64,000 nt of DNA from Flavobacterium rhamnosiphilum (GCF_004349195.1 NZ_SMLG01000002.1:248001-312000), one strand, 5' to 3'. Shown: positions 33,590 to 42,820, counted from the first letter of the stretch. Numbers and translations: made by a program. The notes: generated from the letters alone by a model not told the origin.

Positions 33590-34051
33590 ATGCACACTAT
33601 AACCATCCGAAAAGCACATCGCAACGATTTAGAAAAACTTCTTGAATTCGAACAGGGAATTATTACTGCCGAACGTCCTTTTGACCCTACTTTAAAAGAA
33701 GAAAAAATACATTATTATGATATTGAAAAAATGATTTCAGCACCACATATAGAAGTATTGGTAGCCGAAATTGATTCAGAGCTTGTTGGCTCCGGATATG
33801 CTAGAATAGAGACCGCGAAGCCTTATTTGAATCATCTGAACTATGCCTATTTAGGATTCATGTACACGGATGCTAATCACAGAGGAAAAGGAGTAAACGC
33901 TAAAATTATTGAAGCGCTCAAAGAATGGTGCAACCTGCAGGATGTATTTGAACTTAGACTGGACGTATACAATGACAACTCTTCGGCAATTAAAGCGTAT
34001 GAGAAAGCAGGGTTCAAAAAACACCTTGTCAACATGCGAATGATTGTATAA
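33590..34051 (+). CDS. GNAT-family N-acetyltransferase
   Basis: A 153-residue acetyltransferase. The acetyl-CoA-binding region is visible as YLGFMYTDANHRGKGVNAKIIEALKEWC, the RGKG lying in the QxxGxG/A-type motif A, and the closing NDNSSAIKAYEKAGFKKHLVNMRM is motif B. Substrate unknown. It stands alone. Confidence 0.88.
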   Translation: MHTITIRKAHRNDLEKLLEFEQGIITAERPFDPTLKEEKIHYYDIEKMISAPHIEVLVAEIDSELVGSGYARIETAKPYLNHLNYAYLGFMYTDANHRGKGVNAKIIEALKEWCNLQDVFELRLDVYNDNSSAIKAYEKAGFKKHLVNMRMIV

Positions 34052-34411
34052 ATATGACGGTAAGCTTTGTAGATAAACTTTATTTTTCTGCCACAGATTT
34101 AAAAGATTTGCACAGAATAGACTACCTCGGGGCAGAGCTCCAGAGCTATTAATGAAATGAAACTCCGATTACACCAATTTATACAAACAAAAAATCTGTG
34201 GAAATCTGTGGCAAAATTATTGTTGGTATTGATTACGAATACGGATAGACCTATTTTATATTAATTAAGGTTTTGTTAATTCTAAATCCAAATATACCTT
34301 TTACCCGTAAATAACGATAGTTAAAACGTACTTAAATAACTATTAATTTGCAAAGTAGTCGACATTTTTCGATTCAAAAGCGCTTTACATTTGTACTATA
34401 AAAAGAAAATC
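34052..34411. other. Gene-free region with hairpin repeat and msrB promoter
   Basis: GCCACAGATTT (34090-34100) pairs with AAATCTGTGGC (34202-34212), with a smaller GAGCTC inverted repeat in between. TACATTTG at 34386-34393 is a Bacteroidota -7 element for msrB. No further gene is seen. Confidence 0.55.
34386..34393 (+). promoter_or_regulatory. -7 element of msrB
   Basis: TACATTTG fits TAnnTTTG and lies 18 bp upstream of the ATG at 34412. Its last three bases are the TTG from which a longer reading frame would start, so the ATG is the real start. Confidence 0.65.
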
Positions 34412-34972
34412 ATGAGAACAACAACCCGTTTTTTAAGCGTATTATTTTTGCTTCCATTAATCATGTTCACTGCTTGTGGACAAACGACAAACAAAAAAGA
34501 CCGTACAAAAAAATCTATCACAATGGAAAATCTCATCAACAAACCCGGAAATCCGTATTATTCAAATACAGACACGACAAAACTTAATGTTAGTGATGCC
34601 GAATGGAAAAAAGTTTTACCAGAAGATGTTTATGAAGTAACCCGTAATGCGGACACGGAGAGACCTTTTACAGGAAAATATTGGAACACGGATGAAAAAG
34701 GAACCTATTATTGTGCCGCCTGTGGCAACAAACTATTTCGTTCTGGCGCCAAATTTTCAAGTAACTGCGGTTGGCCAAGCTTTTTCGAACAAGACAACAA
34801 AAACAGTGTTATTTACAAAACCGACAATTCTCTTGGAATGGAACGAATTGAAGCTCTTTGCGGAAGATGCAACGGACATTTAGGACATCTTTTTGATGAT
34901 GGCCCTGCACCAACCGGAAAAAGATACTGTATGAATTCTATCGCACTTGATTTTATCCCTGATACTAAATAA
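34412..34972 (+). CDS. msrB: Exported peptide-methionine (R)-S-oxide reductase MsrB
   Basis: A 186-residue lipoprotein with lipobox FTAC (Cys22). It reduces methionine-R-sulfoxide in proteins. The zinc Cys pairs are Cys101/Cys104 in YYCAACGNKLF and Cys150/Cys153 in CGRCNGHLGH; the catalytic Cys is Cys173 in RYCMNSIALDF. The targeting signal places it in the envelope, where it repairs exported proteins. msrA begins one base after its stop codon, so the pair forms one operon covering both sulfoxide stereoisomers. Confidence 0.94.
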   Translation: MRTTTRFLSVLFLLPLIMFTACGQTTNKKDRTKKSITMENLINKPGNPYYSNTDTTKLNVSDAEWKKVLPEDVYEVTRNADTERPFTGKYWNTDEKGTYYCAACGNKLFRSGAKFSSNCGWPSFFEQDNKNSVIYKTDNSLGMERIEALCGRCNGHLGHLFDDGPAPTGKRYCMNSIALDFIPDTK

Positions 34973-34973
34973 G

Positions 34974-35600
34974 ATGAAAAATATATTTTTAATTGCACTA
35001 TTAACTTCATTAGGCATGTTTGGACAAAACAGCACAACTGATAAAACAAAAAAACAATCCAATTTTGAAACCATTACATTGGCCGGTGGTTGTTATTGGT
35101 GCGTTGAGGCCGTTTATGAGAATCTGATTGGAGTAAAATCGGCGGTATCAGGATACGCAGGCGGAAAAATCGCTAATCCTACTTATGAGGATGTTTCTAC
35201 CGGAAGATCCGGTTATGCCGAAGTAGTTCAGATTACCTATGATCAAAACGTAACAAATCTGGATGAGATTTTCAAAGTTTTCTTTACAGTGCATGACCCA
35301 ACTACACTTAACCGTCAAGGTACCGATGTAGGAACGCAATATCGTTCAGCCATTTTTTATAAAAATGAAGCACAAAAGAAAGCAGCGCAAACGATTATTA
35401 ATGCTATGAAAAAAGCTGGGATTTATGACAATCCAATAGTTACAACATTGGAACCGTTGACTAAATTTTACAAAGCTGAAGACTACCATCAGAATTACTA
35501 TGCCAACAATAAAAATCAACCTTATTGTCAAATGGTAATCCAACCCAAAATGGAAAAATTCGAAAAGCTTTTTAAAAGCCGATTAAAGAAGAAAAAATAA
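34974..35600 (+). CDS. msrA: Exported peptide-methionine (S)-S-oxide reductase MsrA
   Basis: A 208-residue protein from the ATG at 34974; a longer in-frame ORF begins inside msrB but lacks the signal-peptide start. Residues 1-18 (MKNIFLIALLTSLGMFGQ) form a signal peptide. The active-site motif is GGCYWCVEAVYENL with catalytic Cys40; the downstream IYKNEAQKKAAQ and EDYHQNYYANN stretches are typical. It reduces methionine-S-sulfoxide. Translationally coupled to msrB. Confidence 0.94.
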   Translation: MKNIFLIALLTSLGMFGQNSTTDKTKKQSNFETITLAGGCYWCVEAVYENLIGVKSAVSGYAGGKIANPTYEDVSTGRSGYAEVVQITYDQNVTNLDEIFKVFFTVHDPTTLNRQGTDVGTQYRSAIFYKNEAQKKAAQTIINAMKKAGIYDNPIVTTLEPLTKFYKAEDYHQNYYANNKNQPYCQMVIQPKMEKFEKLFKSRLKKKK

Positions 35601-35611
35601 ATTATTAAGCT

Positions 35612-35646
35612 ACCGCCTTGTTACCGCAAACAAGGCGGTTTTTTTT
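35612..35646 (+). terminator. msrBA terminator
   Basis: ACCGCCTTG and CAAGGCGGT form a 9-bp stem with a 10-base loop followed by eight T. Confidence 0.87.
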
Positions 35647-35712
35647 ATATCCTACTTAAAGCAAGACACTTTACGCTACTATTTAAATTGCTGCAGGGCA
35701 AAATAATTTTGC

Positions 35713-35720
35713 TATATTTG
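35713..35720 (+). promoter_or_regulatory. -7 element upstream of the M20 hydrolase
   Basis: TATATTTG matches TAnnTTTG. It lies about 90 bp upstream of the ATG at 35811, giving a leader of ordinary length. Confidence 0.5.
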
Positions 35721-35810
35721 TTTTTAACTGACCTTATTGAATACCAAAAATAGGTTGAATTTCATTTGAAATAATTGCTATTATGGAACCATAACTTTAC
35801 ACCACAACTA

Positions 35811-37124
35811 ATGAAAAAAATTATTCTTTTTGCAGGCCTATTTACTTTCTCCATTTTTGCATCTGCTCAAAATACAGCGCTAAAAGCTACCATTGCTCAA
35901 AAGGCAGCTTCTTTAGAATCCAAGGTTATTACTTGGCGAAGAGACTTTCACCAAAACCCGGAATTAGGAAATAGAGAATTTAAAACTGCCGAAAAAATAG
36001 CGGCACATTTACGCTCTTTGGGTATCGAGGTACAAACCGGAGTGGCTAAAACTGGAGTTGTGGGGATTTTAAAAGGCGGAAAACCCGGTCCGGTTGTGGC
36101 TCTTAGGGCAGACATGGATGGCTTACCGGTTAAAGAAAGAGTAAACATCCCTTTTGCTTCAAAAGCTGAAGGCGAATATAACGGCCAGCCTGTAGGCGTC
36201 ATGCATGCATGCGGGCATGATTCCCATATCGCTATTTTGATGGGAACTGCTGAAATTTTAGCTTCTATCAAAAGTGAATTAAACGGAACTGTCAAGTTTA
36301 TCTTTCAACCAGCAGAAGAAGGAGCGCCCGAAGGAGAAGAAGGCGGAGCCGCACTAATGGTAAAAGAAGGCGTTCTTGAAAATCCAAAAGTAGATGTTAT
36401 TTTTGGCTTGCATATCAGCGCACAAACCGAAGTAGGCAAAATTAATTACCGACCAAAAGGAGCGATGGCTTCATCGGACTGGTTCAAAATAAAAATAAAA
36501 GGAAAACAATCGCACGGTGCCAGTCCATGGCAGTCAGTGGATCCTATCGTTACGGCTTCCCAAATAATATTGGGTTTACAAACTATTGTAAGTCGCAATG
36601 TAGACCTTACTGAATCTGCGGCTGTGGTTAGTGTCGGAAAAGTTACGGCCGGCGTAAGAAGCAATATTATTCCTGAAGAACTCGAAATGGCTGGTACCAT
36701 TCGTACCCTTGATAGTAAAGTGCAAGAAATGATTCACAACAGATTAAAACAAATAACCACTAATATTGCAGAAAGTGCCGGAGCTACTGCCGAAGTGAGC
36801 ATCACAAAACAGACCCTTATAACCTACAACGATCCAGTATTGACCGAAAAAATGGTACCAACATTAGAAGCTGTAGCAGGGAAAAACAATGTTGTGTTAA
36901 CACCCGCAGCAACTGGAGCTGAAGACTTTTCGTATTACCAAGACAAAGTTCCAGGACTTTTCTTTTTTCTTGGCGGAATGCCTAAAGGCAAAAATCCATC
37001 TGAAACTGCCTCACATCATACTCCTGATTTTTATATTGACGAAAGTGGTTTTGTATTAGGGATGAAAGCAATGTCAGATTTAACTATCGATTATATGGAA
37101 ATGGATACTAAAAAAAGTAAGTGA
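35811..37124 (+). CDS. Exported M20-family amidohydrolase
   Basis: A 437-residue protein from the ATG at 35811; a TTG-initiated longer frame adds residues before an otherwise complete signal peptide (1-20, ending SAQ). The two-metal site shows Asp-containing LRADMDGLPV, MHACGHDSH with Cys134 and His136, and QPAEEG with Glu169/Glu170; the lid domain with KGKQSHGASPW is present. Members of this group cleave N-acyl amino acids (hippurate-type or IAA-conjugate hydrolases). It should act in the periplasm. Confidence 0.9.
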   Translation: MKKIILFAGLFTFSIFASAQNTALKATIAQKAASLESKVITWRRDFHQNPELGNREFKTAEKIAAHLRSLGIEVQTGVAKTGVVGILKGGKPGPVVALRADMDGLPVKERVNIPFASKAEGEYNGQPVGVMHACGHDSHIAILMGTAEILASIKSELNGTVKFIFQPAEEGAPEGEEGGAALMVKEGVLENPKVDVIFGLHISAQTEVGKINYRPKGAMASSDWFKIKIKGKQSHGASPWQSVDPIVTASQIILGLQTIVSRNVDLTESAAVVSVGKVTAGVRSNIIPEELEMAGTIRTLDSKVQEMIHNRLKQITTNIAESAGATAEVSITKQTLITYNDPVLTEKMVPTLEAVAGKNNVVLTPAATGAEDFSYYQDKVPGLFFFLGGMPKGKNPSETASHHTPDFYIDESGFVLGMKAMSDLTIDYMEMDTKKSK

Positions 37125-37180
37125 TTATAAAAAACAAATGCACTACCGAAGTATTGTCAATTCCAAAATAAAAAAATTAC

Positions 37181-37211
37181 AAAACGTCTCACTACAATGA
37201 GACGTTTTTTT
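37181..37211 (+). terminator. Terminator of the M20 gene
   Basis: AAAACGTCTC and GAGACGTTTT form a perfect 10-bp stem with an 8-base loop followed by T residues. Confidence 0.85.
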
Positions 37212-37313
37212 GTCTATCTGCATAAAAAATCTAATATAACAAATTGATTTACTGCTCTAAAATTCATATATTTATACTGTTTTTCAACCGTTTAAACACT
37301 AAATCACACCTAA

Positions 37314-37492
37314 CGGACAAAAAATGAAACTCCATTGGATATTCTAAAAAAAGATTTGCAAGAGGAGAAATTACAAAAGAAGAATTTGAAGAAAAGAAGA
37401 TTTTTTTGACAAAAATTAAACCCAAAAACAAACTTCTTTACGTCTTTCTAAACGTATTCATTGTTGTAATTATCATCCTTTTTTTATTCTAA
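37314..37492 (+). pseudogene. Frame-disrupted SHOCT-domain membrane protein remnant
   Basis: One frame gives NETPLDILKK (37323-37352) and a second gives KKRFARGEITKEEFEEKK followed by a hydrophobic tail (LLYVFLNVFIVVIIILFLF) to a TAA at 37490. Joined, they read LDILKKRFARGEITKEEFEE, the hallmark of SHOCT domains. The switch occurs in a run of six A after CTA (37347-37352); one additional A would restore the frame. No normal start codon is left in the first frame, so it looks decayed. Confidence 0.6.
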
Positions 37493-37511
37493 AACAACTA
37501 TTTTATAAAAG

Positions 37512-38297
37512 ATGAAAGCACTTAGAACATATTTTAAAATACGAAAAAGTGCCGTAAACCTTATTTTAGAAAAATCTCCAAAATCCTTTACTCCGGAAAC
37601 TTTTCATACCCTTCGAGTAGAAATCAAGAAAATGAACGCTTTATTTGATTTGCTAAACTATTGTTCCAAAAAATTTAAGCACAAAAGAATTTACAGACCT
37701 TTTAGACTTATTTTTAAACAAGCAGGAAAAATAAGAGAACTTCAAATAGAAGAATACTTGCTTGCTGAACAACCCAATTCCCATTTGCTACAAGCATACA
37801 GAAATCGTTTACAAAAACTCGAAACCAAAGAACTGCTGCGCTTCTTCTCTATTGTTAATAAGAACTTCGTTCGAAAATTAAAAAAAAAGTATCGCAAAAT
37901 TATTCCCATGCTAGCTAAAACAAGTAAAAAAAAGATGAATCGCTACATGGATGAAAGGAGAAGAGCAATTAAAAAATTAATGTGCAAAACCAACTTTAAA
38001 AAAACGCAAATGCACACTTTCCGCAAACGCTTAAAAACATACCAATACAATGAAAAAATCCTAAATTGCGCATCACAAAACCAATCATTGCCAGACAAAA
38101 ATATTTTATCCGATTTACTTGGGAAATGGCATGATTACGAGGTTGTCATCAATCATTTGAAAAAAGGCATTAATTCGAATAAAACGATTCCAAGCGAAAC
38201 GAAACAGCTTCAAATAACTAAAGCAATATTAACTTCAAAAAGAGAATTGTTATTCAATAAAATAAATGCAACTTTACCCTATCAGACTCTTTTATAA
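37512..38297 (+). CDS. CHAD-domain protein
   Basis: A 261-residue, very Lys/Arg-rich helical protein. The CHAD pattern of His-containing helices appears in FHTLRVEIKKMNALFDLLNYCS, RPFRLIFKQAGKIRELQIEEYLL and LLGKWHDYEVVINHLKK. CHAD domains bind polyphosphate. No CYTH partner is adjacent. It could target polyphosphate granules, by family analogy. Confidence 0.87.
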   Translation: MKALRTYFKIRKSAVNLILEKSPKSFTPETFHTLRVEIKKMNALFDLLNYCSKKFKHKRIYRPFRLIFKQAGKIRELQIEEYLLAEQPNSHLLQAYRNRLQKLETKELLRFFSIVNKNFVRKLKKKYRKIIPMLAKTSKKKMNRYMDERRRAIKKLMCKTNFKKTQMHTFRKRLKTYQYNEKILNCASQNQSLPDKNILSDLLGKWHDYEVVINHLKKGINSNKTIPSETKQLQITKAILTSKRELLFNKINATLPYQTLL

Positions 38298-38378
38298 ATA
38301 TTTGAGGAAAACAAACGTTAAAACCATAATAATAAGGATTGCAGAAATCATGTGCGCCTCCAAAATATTTTGAACATT

Positions 38379-38864
38379 ATGAAACAGAACACATTTAAAC
38401 TTCACTATTTTTTAAATCTAATTTTTGCCTTAGCTTTTTTTAATACTGCAACTGCACAAGAAAAAAAAGTAGCGCCAACCTCAGCTGAACTATATAAGGA
38501 AATCGAACAAATGGACGAGATTATGTTTGAAGCGTTCAATAAGAAAGAATTCGAAAAATTCAAATCTTTATTTACCGAAGATTTAGAATGGTTTCAAGAC
38601 AATGGTGGATTACTTACCTATGAAACCGTTTTTACCAATTTTTCGAATATGTTTAAAAACGAAAATAAACTAACCCGAAAATTGGTTAAAGGAAGCCTGG
38701 AAGTCCATCCGATTAAAGACTATGGAGCGATTGAAATTGGCGTACACGAATTCCGACATATGGAAAACGGAAAAGAAGAAATTGGAACCTTTAAATTTCT
38801 TATGATTTGGAAGAAAAAAGACAATCAATGGAAAATATCAAGAGTAATCAGTTACGACCATTAG
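38379..38864 (+). CDS. Exported DUF4440 / NTF2-like protein
   Basis: A 161-residue protein from ATG 38379 (a GTG nine codons earlier is in frame but precedes the signal peptide). The signal peptide ends NTATAQ. The NTF2-like body shows LYKEIEQMDEIMFEAFNKKEFEKFKSLFTEDLEWFQDNGG and GTFKFLMIWKKKDNQWKISRVISYDH, typical of DUF4440. Enzymatic role unknown. Confidence 0.85.
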   Translation: MKQNTFKLHYFLNLIFALAFFNTATAQEKKVAPTSAELYKEIEQMDEIMFEAFNKKEFEKFKSLFTEDLEWFQDNGGLLTYETVFTNFSNMFKNENKLTRKLVKGSLEVHPIKDYGAIEIGVHEFRHMENGKEEIGTFKFLMIWKKKDNQWKISRVISYDH

Positions 38865-39018
38865 ATTTAGAGGTATAAAAAGTTAGTTTCGCTTTACTTT
38901 TTGTAGTACCAAAATCCTATTTCATCCTTTTATTTTCTTTCTTTGCAATCCAAAAAAAGTAGAAAGCACATCTTTACATTTGAAAAAACAACCCTAAATC
39001 TCATTAAATTAGAAGTAC

Positions 39019-39678
39019 ATGAACAATAACTACAGCTTAGTTTTCAATTTAAAAAAGGCAATCATAGTATCATTTTTATTTGTTTTTTCAATAGGATTTT
39101 CACAAAGCCAAAGATGTACAATTTATTTAAAAGACAACACTTCAATAACTGGATTAGGTAAAATTAAAACTGACGGAAATATCAAGTTTAAATTAAATAG
39201 CGATAGTGAAAGCACTATTTATGAAGCAACACTGATTGACAGAATCGAAATGAATGAAAAAGGAACTAATGAAACGTACAAATACAAAAAGTTAAAAAAC
39301 AACTTTGAGCAATGGTTAAAAGTAATCATTGAAGGAACAGTTAATTTATATAAAAGTGACGCGTCAGGGTTTTATTATGCTCCAGGCGCAATGAATACTG
39401 CTGGAGGTTTTGGCGGTATGTCCTATGGTGGTGGAAATATAACCAGTTATTACATCAATCATGAAGGAGAAAGTGAAGTTTTCAAAATAACTTCATTTGG
39501 TAACATTAGTAAAAACTTCAAAAATGCAGCTTCCGATTTCTTTAAAGATTGCCCTGTACTTGTTGAAAGAATACAAAACAAAACCTATACAAAAAATGAC
39601 ATTGAAGAAGTAGTTGAATTTTACAATATGGAATGCAATAAAGCCAAAACGATTCCTACAGCATCAGGAACAAAGTAA
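39019..39678 (+). CDS. Exported protein of unknown function
   Basis: A 219-residue protein with a signal peptide (about 1-29, ending IGFSQ). The mature N-terminus looks beta-rich (CTIYLKDNTSITGLGKIKTDGNIKFKL), a Gly-rich segment follows (NTAGGFGGMSYGGGN, about 124-138), and the end is helical. No named family is recognised. It ends at a terminator 30-60 bp downstream. Confidence 0.75.
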   Translation: MNNNYSLVFNLKKAIIVSFLFVFSIGFSQSQRCTIYLKDNTSITGLGKIKTDGNIKFKLNSDSESTIYEATLIDRIEMNEKGTNETYKYKKLKNNFEQWLKVIIEGTVNLYKSDASGFYYAPGAMNTAGGFGGMSYGGGNITSYYINHEGESEVFKITSFGNISKNFKNAASDFFKDCPVLVERIQNKTYTKNDIEEVVEFYNMECNKAKTIPTASGTK

Positions 39679-39710
39679 AAAACATCTTATCTAGCTTTAA
39701 TTGATATACA

Positions 39711-39745
39711 AAATCCGTTTTTAAATTTTTAGAAACGGATTTTTC
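39711..39745 (+). terminator. Terminator of the unknown exported protein gene
   Basis: AAATCCGTTT and AAACGGATTT form a perfect 10-bp stem with a 12-base loop followed by T residues. Confidence 0.85.
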
Positions 39746-39746
39746 T

Positions 39747-40169
39747 ATGATTTTTTCACACCATCAACCCTTATTAAATATAAGTCACTAAATATCAGTT
39801 ATTTAAATAAAAAAAAGAGTCTCTATTTAATATTTTATCTATTTTTTTTGTAAATTAGTGGTTCCCCAAAAAAGCCATTTATCGCGCTTCGATATTCCAA
39901 ATGAATCGCTATGCAAAAGTTTGCACCGTCCAGAAGAATTGGCATTTCCTTTTTAATTGAACCGTGCCATGCAAAAAACCGCATAGAAGTTGTCAATAAA
40001 TTAAAAAGCACTTGTTACGGTGTCATCGAATTTCTTATTCATAATTAAAAATGGTGTTTCGGCAGAAGTCAACATCCATCAAGAATGAAGTTAAAATAAA
40101 AACTGCTCTTAAAAAAAAGGACAATAAAACATTGTCTACCTTAATGTATAATCAAAAAAATGAAATAAA
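39747..40169. other. Gene-poor region with a doubtful 45-codon frame
   Basis: The 423-bp stretch before the cupin gene holds a frame at 39911-40048 that starts at ATG and reads MQKFAPSRRIGISFLIEPCH and onward, 45 codons. Its codon use is less A/T-biased than the surroundings. It could be a small gene or a fragment of a decayed one; no homologue is recognised. Confidence 0.3.
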
Positions 40170-40553
40170 ATGAAAGCAATTAAAATGATTTTAATGTCTC
40201 TGCTCATTGGACTATTCCTGATGATGAGCTCAAGTGTGTATGCACAAGATCCTATGAAAGCTGGTCCGAAAGTGTATAAAAAAATCCTCCTTGAGAATGA
40301 TAAAGTGAGGGTCATGTCGGCTGAATTTGCCCCAGGCGCAACAATGCCATGGCATAGCCATCCTCATCACACCGTGTATGCTTTGACCGGTGGTAAAATT
40401 CAGATCACAGAAAAAGGCATGCCGGCAACCGAATCCAATATCAAAGCAGGAGACGTACTGTATTTCCCACCCGTAACGCACAAGGCAAAAAACACAGGAA
40501 CTACAACATTCAAGATTGTTGTGACAGAAATAAAACCTGCCAAGAAAAAATAA
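40170..40553 (+). CDS. Exported cupin-domain protein
   Basis: A 127-residue protein with a signal peptide (1-26, ending SVYAQ) and a single cupin barrel. Metal-binding motif 1 reads GATMPWHSHPHHTVYALTGGKIQITE and motif 2 reads AGDVLYFPPVTHKAKNTG, supplying the three His and the Glu-equivalent. Small cupins of this type have varied enzymatic or binding roles, so the function is open. It ends at a strong terminator. Confidence 0.85.
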   Translation: MKAIKMILMSLLIGLFLMMSSSVYAQDPMKAGPKVYKKILLENDKVRVMSAEFAPGATMPWHSHPHHTVYALTGGKIQITEKGMPATESNIKAGDVLYFPPVTHKAKNTGTTTFKIVVTEIKPAKKK

Positions 40554-40578
40554 TCCAATCCTATTTTAAAAAAACACT

Positions 40579-40614
40579 AAAGAAGCAGCCCTTATTCAGG
40601 CTGCTTCTTTAAAA
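40579..40614 (+). terminator. Cupin gene terminator
   Basis: AAAGAAGCAGCC and GGCTGCTTCTTT form a perfect 12-bp stem with an 8-base loop. Confidence 0.87.
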
Positions 40615-40808
40615 ACAAAGGGTTGTATCGTCTGAAAAATTAATCGAGTTACTTACTAAATATCACTCTTAATCTCTTTGTTTACTAAAGTCCTGAATTT
40701 ATTGACAAATCAAAAACAACTGCCTAAAATTTTTAGACTGCCTTTTAGTAGAGTCTTTTCAATAGTAACACGATATTCTAAGTGTGTTTTATGTAAGTAG
40801 GTCGGAAA

Positions 40809-42371
40809 TTAATTTCCTATACACTCTTTTATCTTCAACGCGCATTTTTCTCCATCAATAGCGGCAGATATAATTCCGCCGGCATAACCCGCGCCTTCTC
40901 CACAAGGATACAAGCCTTTTATTTGAACGTGCTCATACGTCAGTGGATCTCTGGGAATACGCACTGGCGAAGACGTTCTTGATTCTGGTGCGTGAAGTAT
41001 AGCTTCATTTGTCAAATAACCACGCATCGATTTTCCAAATTCAGTAAATCCTTCTCGCAATATTTGCGTTAAAAATCCAGGAAAAACCTGTCCCATTTCT
41101 ACTGAAGTCGTTCCTGGAACATAAGATGTTTTCGGAATATCCGAGGAAACTTTGCTTTGCGTAAAATCAATCATACGTTGTGCAGGAACTTTTTGACTTT
41201 CGCCAGCCAGATGCCATGCTTTTTGCTCGATACTTTTTTGGAATTCCATTCCGGCCAAAGCACCAAATTTAGCAAAAGGTTTAAAATCTTCCAGTTGCAA
41301 TTCAATTACAATTCCGGAATTGGCAGTAGCCTGATCCCTTTTGGATGGCGACCAACCATTAGTAACCACTTCACCAGGGCTTGTGGCACAAGGTGCAATC
41401 ACGCCGCCAGGACACATACAAAAGGAATACATTCCCCTTCCTCCTACTTGTTTCACGATAGAATATGGAGCGGGAGGTAAAAAGTCTCCACGATAATCAC
41501 AACTGTATTGAATACTGTCAATCAAAGATTGAGGATGCTCTGCCCTTACTCCCAAGGCAAAAGGTTTGGCCTCGATAAAAATTTGCTTTCGGTCTAATAA
41601 TTCGAAAATATCACGAGCCGAATGCCCTGTGGCTAAAATGAGTTTATTGGCAAGAATCGTGTCCCCTTTTTGAGTAACGACACCTTGCACTTCATTGTTT
41701 TTTATTAAAATATCCGTCAATCGGGTTTCAAACAAAACTTGTCCGCCACATTCGATAATTTTCTCCCTAATATCCTGAATAATTTGAGGCAATTTATTCG
41801 TTCCAATATGCGGATGCGCCTCAATTAAGATATCCTCTGAAGCTCCAAAAGCAACAAATAATTCCAAAACTCGCGTTACATCACCTCTTTTTTTAGAACG
41901 CGTGTATAACTTCCCGTCCGAATACGTTCCTGCTCCACCTTCGCCAAAACAATAATTAGAATCTTCATCCACAAGATGATCCACATTGATGGCTTTCAAA
42001 TCTCTTCTTCTGCCTCTAACGTCTTTTCCACGTTCAATAACTACTGGTTTCAAACCCAATTCTATCAATTGCAATGCGGCAAAAAGTCCCGCAGGTCCTG
42101 CGCCAACAACGATTACTTCTTGAGCCGTGGCTACATTACCATAATCCGGAAGTTGTATTTTTTGCTCTTGAAAAGGCTCTCCTTTTAAATAGATTACAAC
42201 CTTAAGATTGATTTTTATAGCTTTTTGACGTGCATCAATAGATCTTTTTAAGACAGAAACATGCTGAATTTCATTTACAGAAACCTTAATTTGTTTCGAC
42301 AAATGATTTTTCAACAACATATCGTTTGCTGCAATTTCCGGTGATACTTGTAATAAGAGTTCTTGGGGCAT
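40809..42371 (-). CDS. NAD(P)/FAD-dependent oxidoreductase (COG2509-like)
   Basis: A 520-residue flavoprotein. An N-terminal alpha/beta region (about 1-75) precedes a Rossmann dinucleotide site VIVVGAGPAGLFAALQ (GxGxxG at residues 90-95). Later stretches LILATGHSARDIFELL, FALGVRAEHPQ and GLYPCGEGAGYAGGIISAAIDGEKCA are characteristic of the uncharacterised FAD-dependent dehydrogenase group. It is cytoplasmic and its substrate is unknown. It stands alone. Confidence 0.9.
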   Translation of the reverse strand: MPQELLLQVSPEIAANDMLLKNHLSKQIKVSVNEIQHVSVLKRSIDARQKAIKINLKVVIYLKGEPFQEQKIQLPDYGNVATAQEVIVVGAGPAGLFAALQLIELGLKPVVIERGKDVRGRRRDLKAINVDHLVDEDSNYCFGEGGAGTYSDGKLYTRSKKRGDVTRVLELFVAFGASEDILIEAHPHIGTNKLPQIIQDIREKIIECGGQVLFETRLTDILIKNNEVQGVVTQKGDTILANKLILATGHSARDIFELLDRKQIFIEAKPFALGVRAEHPQSLIDSIQYSCDYRGDFLPPAPYSIVKQVGGRGMYSFCMCPGGVIAPCATSPGEVVTNGWSPSKRDQATANSGIVIELQLEDFKPFAKFGALAGMEFQKSIEQKAWHLAGESQKVPAQRMIDFTQSKVSSDIPKTSYVPGTTSVEMGQVFPGFLTQILREGFTEFGKSMRGYLTNEAILHAPESRTSSPVRIPRDPLTYEHVQIKGLYPCGEGAGYAGGIISAAIDGEKCALKIKECIGN

Positions 42372-42524
42372 TTTTTTAGATTATTCGATTTTTAGATTAT
42401 TTGACTTTTAAAAATGTCTAAAATAATCCAGGTACAAAAGTAGTATTTTGTACTGACTTCTTGTTATTGAAAGGAGAATCCATTTTCAAATTTTCAAATT
42501 GGCCTATTTTCGAATTAGACTTTG

Positions 42525-42532
42525 TAACTTTG
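42525..42532 (+). promoter_or_regulatory. -7 element of the 77-residue protein gene
   Basis: TAACTTTG is a full match to the TAnnTTTG consensus and lies 54 bp upstream of the ATG at 42587. Confidence 0.6.
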
Positions 42533-42586
42533 TCCCTCCAAAACAGTTAACCCATTAAACAGTTAACCTATTAATCTTAGAGAAAA

Positions 42587-42820
42587 ATGTCCAGAAAAAT
42601 AAAACTGATATGGGATTTCCGTGGTCCGGCTGCTGCAAAAACAGCGGAACACCATGAAATTCATTTGAAAGAATACATCGCTATTGAAAAATTACCGTTG
42701 AATATAACTGGATTTGAAATTCAAGGCGAAATGCTAGCCATCGCTTTTATGGTGGTAACGGATGAAAACATGATTCAGGTTCGCGATGCTTTAAAACCGC
42801 ATCGAGGAGAAGTTTTTTAG
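42587..42820 (+). CDS. Small conserved protein, function unknown
   Basis: A 77-residue protein with alternating helices and strands, beginning MSRKIKLIWDFRGPAAAKTAEHHEIHLKEY. It has a good promoter and codon use like its neighbours, and I recall similar short proteins in Bacteroidota, but no function. It lies downstream of the FAD oxidoreductase start and upstream of recQ, both on the other strand. Confidence 0.78.
   Translation: MSRKIKLIWDFRGPAAAKTAEHHEIHLKEYIAIEKLPLNITGFEIQGEMLAIAFMVVTDENMIQVRDALKPHRGEVF

Noticed and set aside
34391..34411. TTG start seven codons before msrB ATG
   Set aside because: The TTG is part of the -7 promoter element TACATTTG and would precede the transcription start.
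37324..37350. ATG-initiated frame at the SHOCT remnant
   Set aside because: It reads only seven codons before a stop and does not enter the SHOCT frame.
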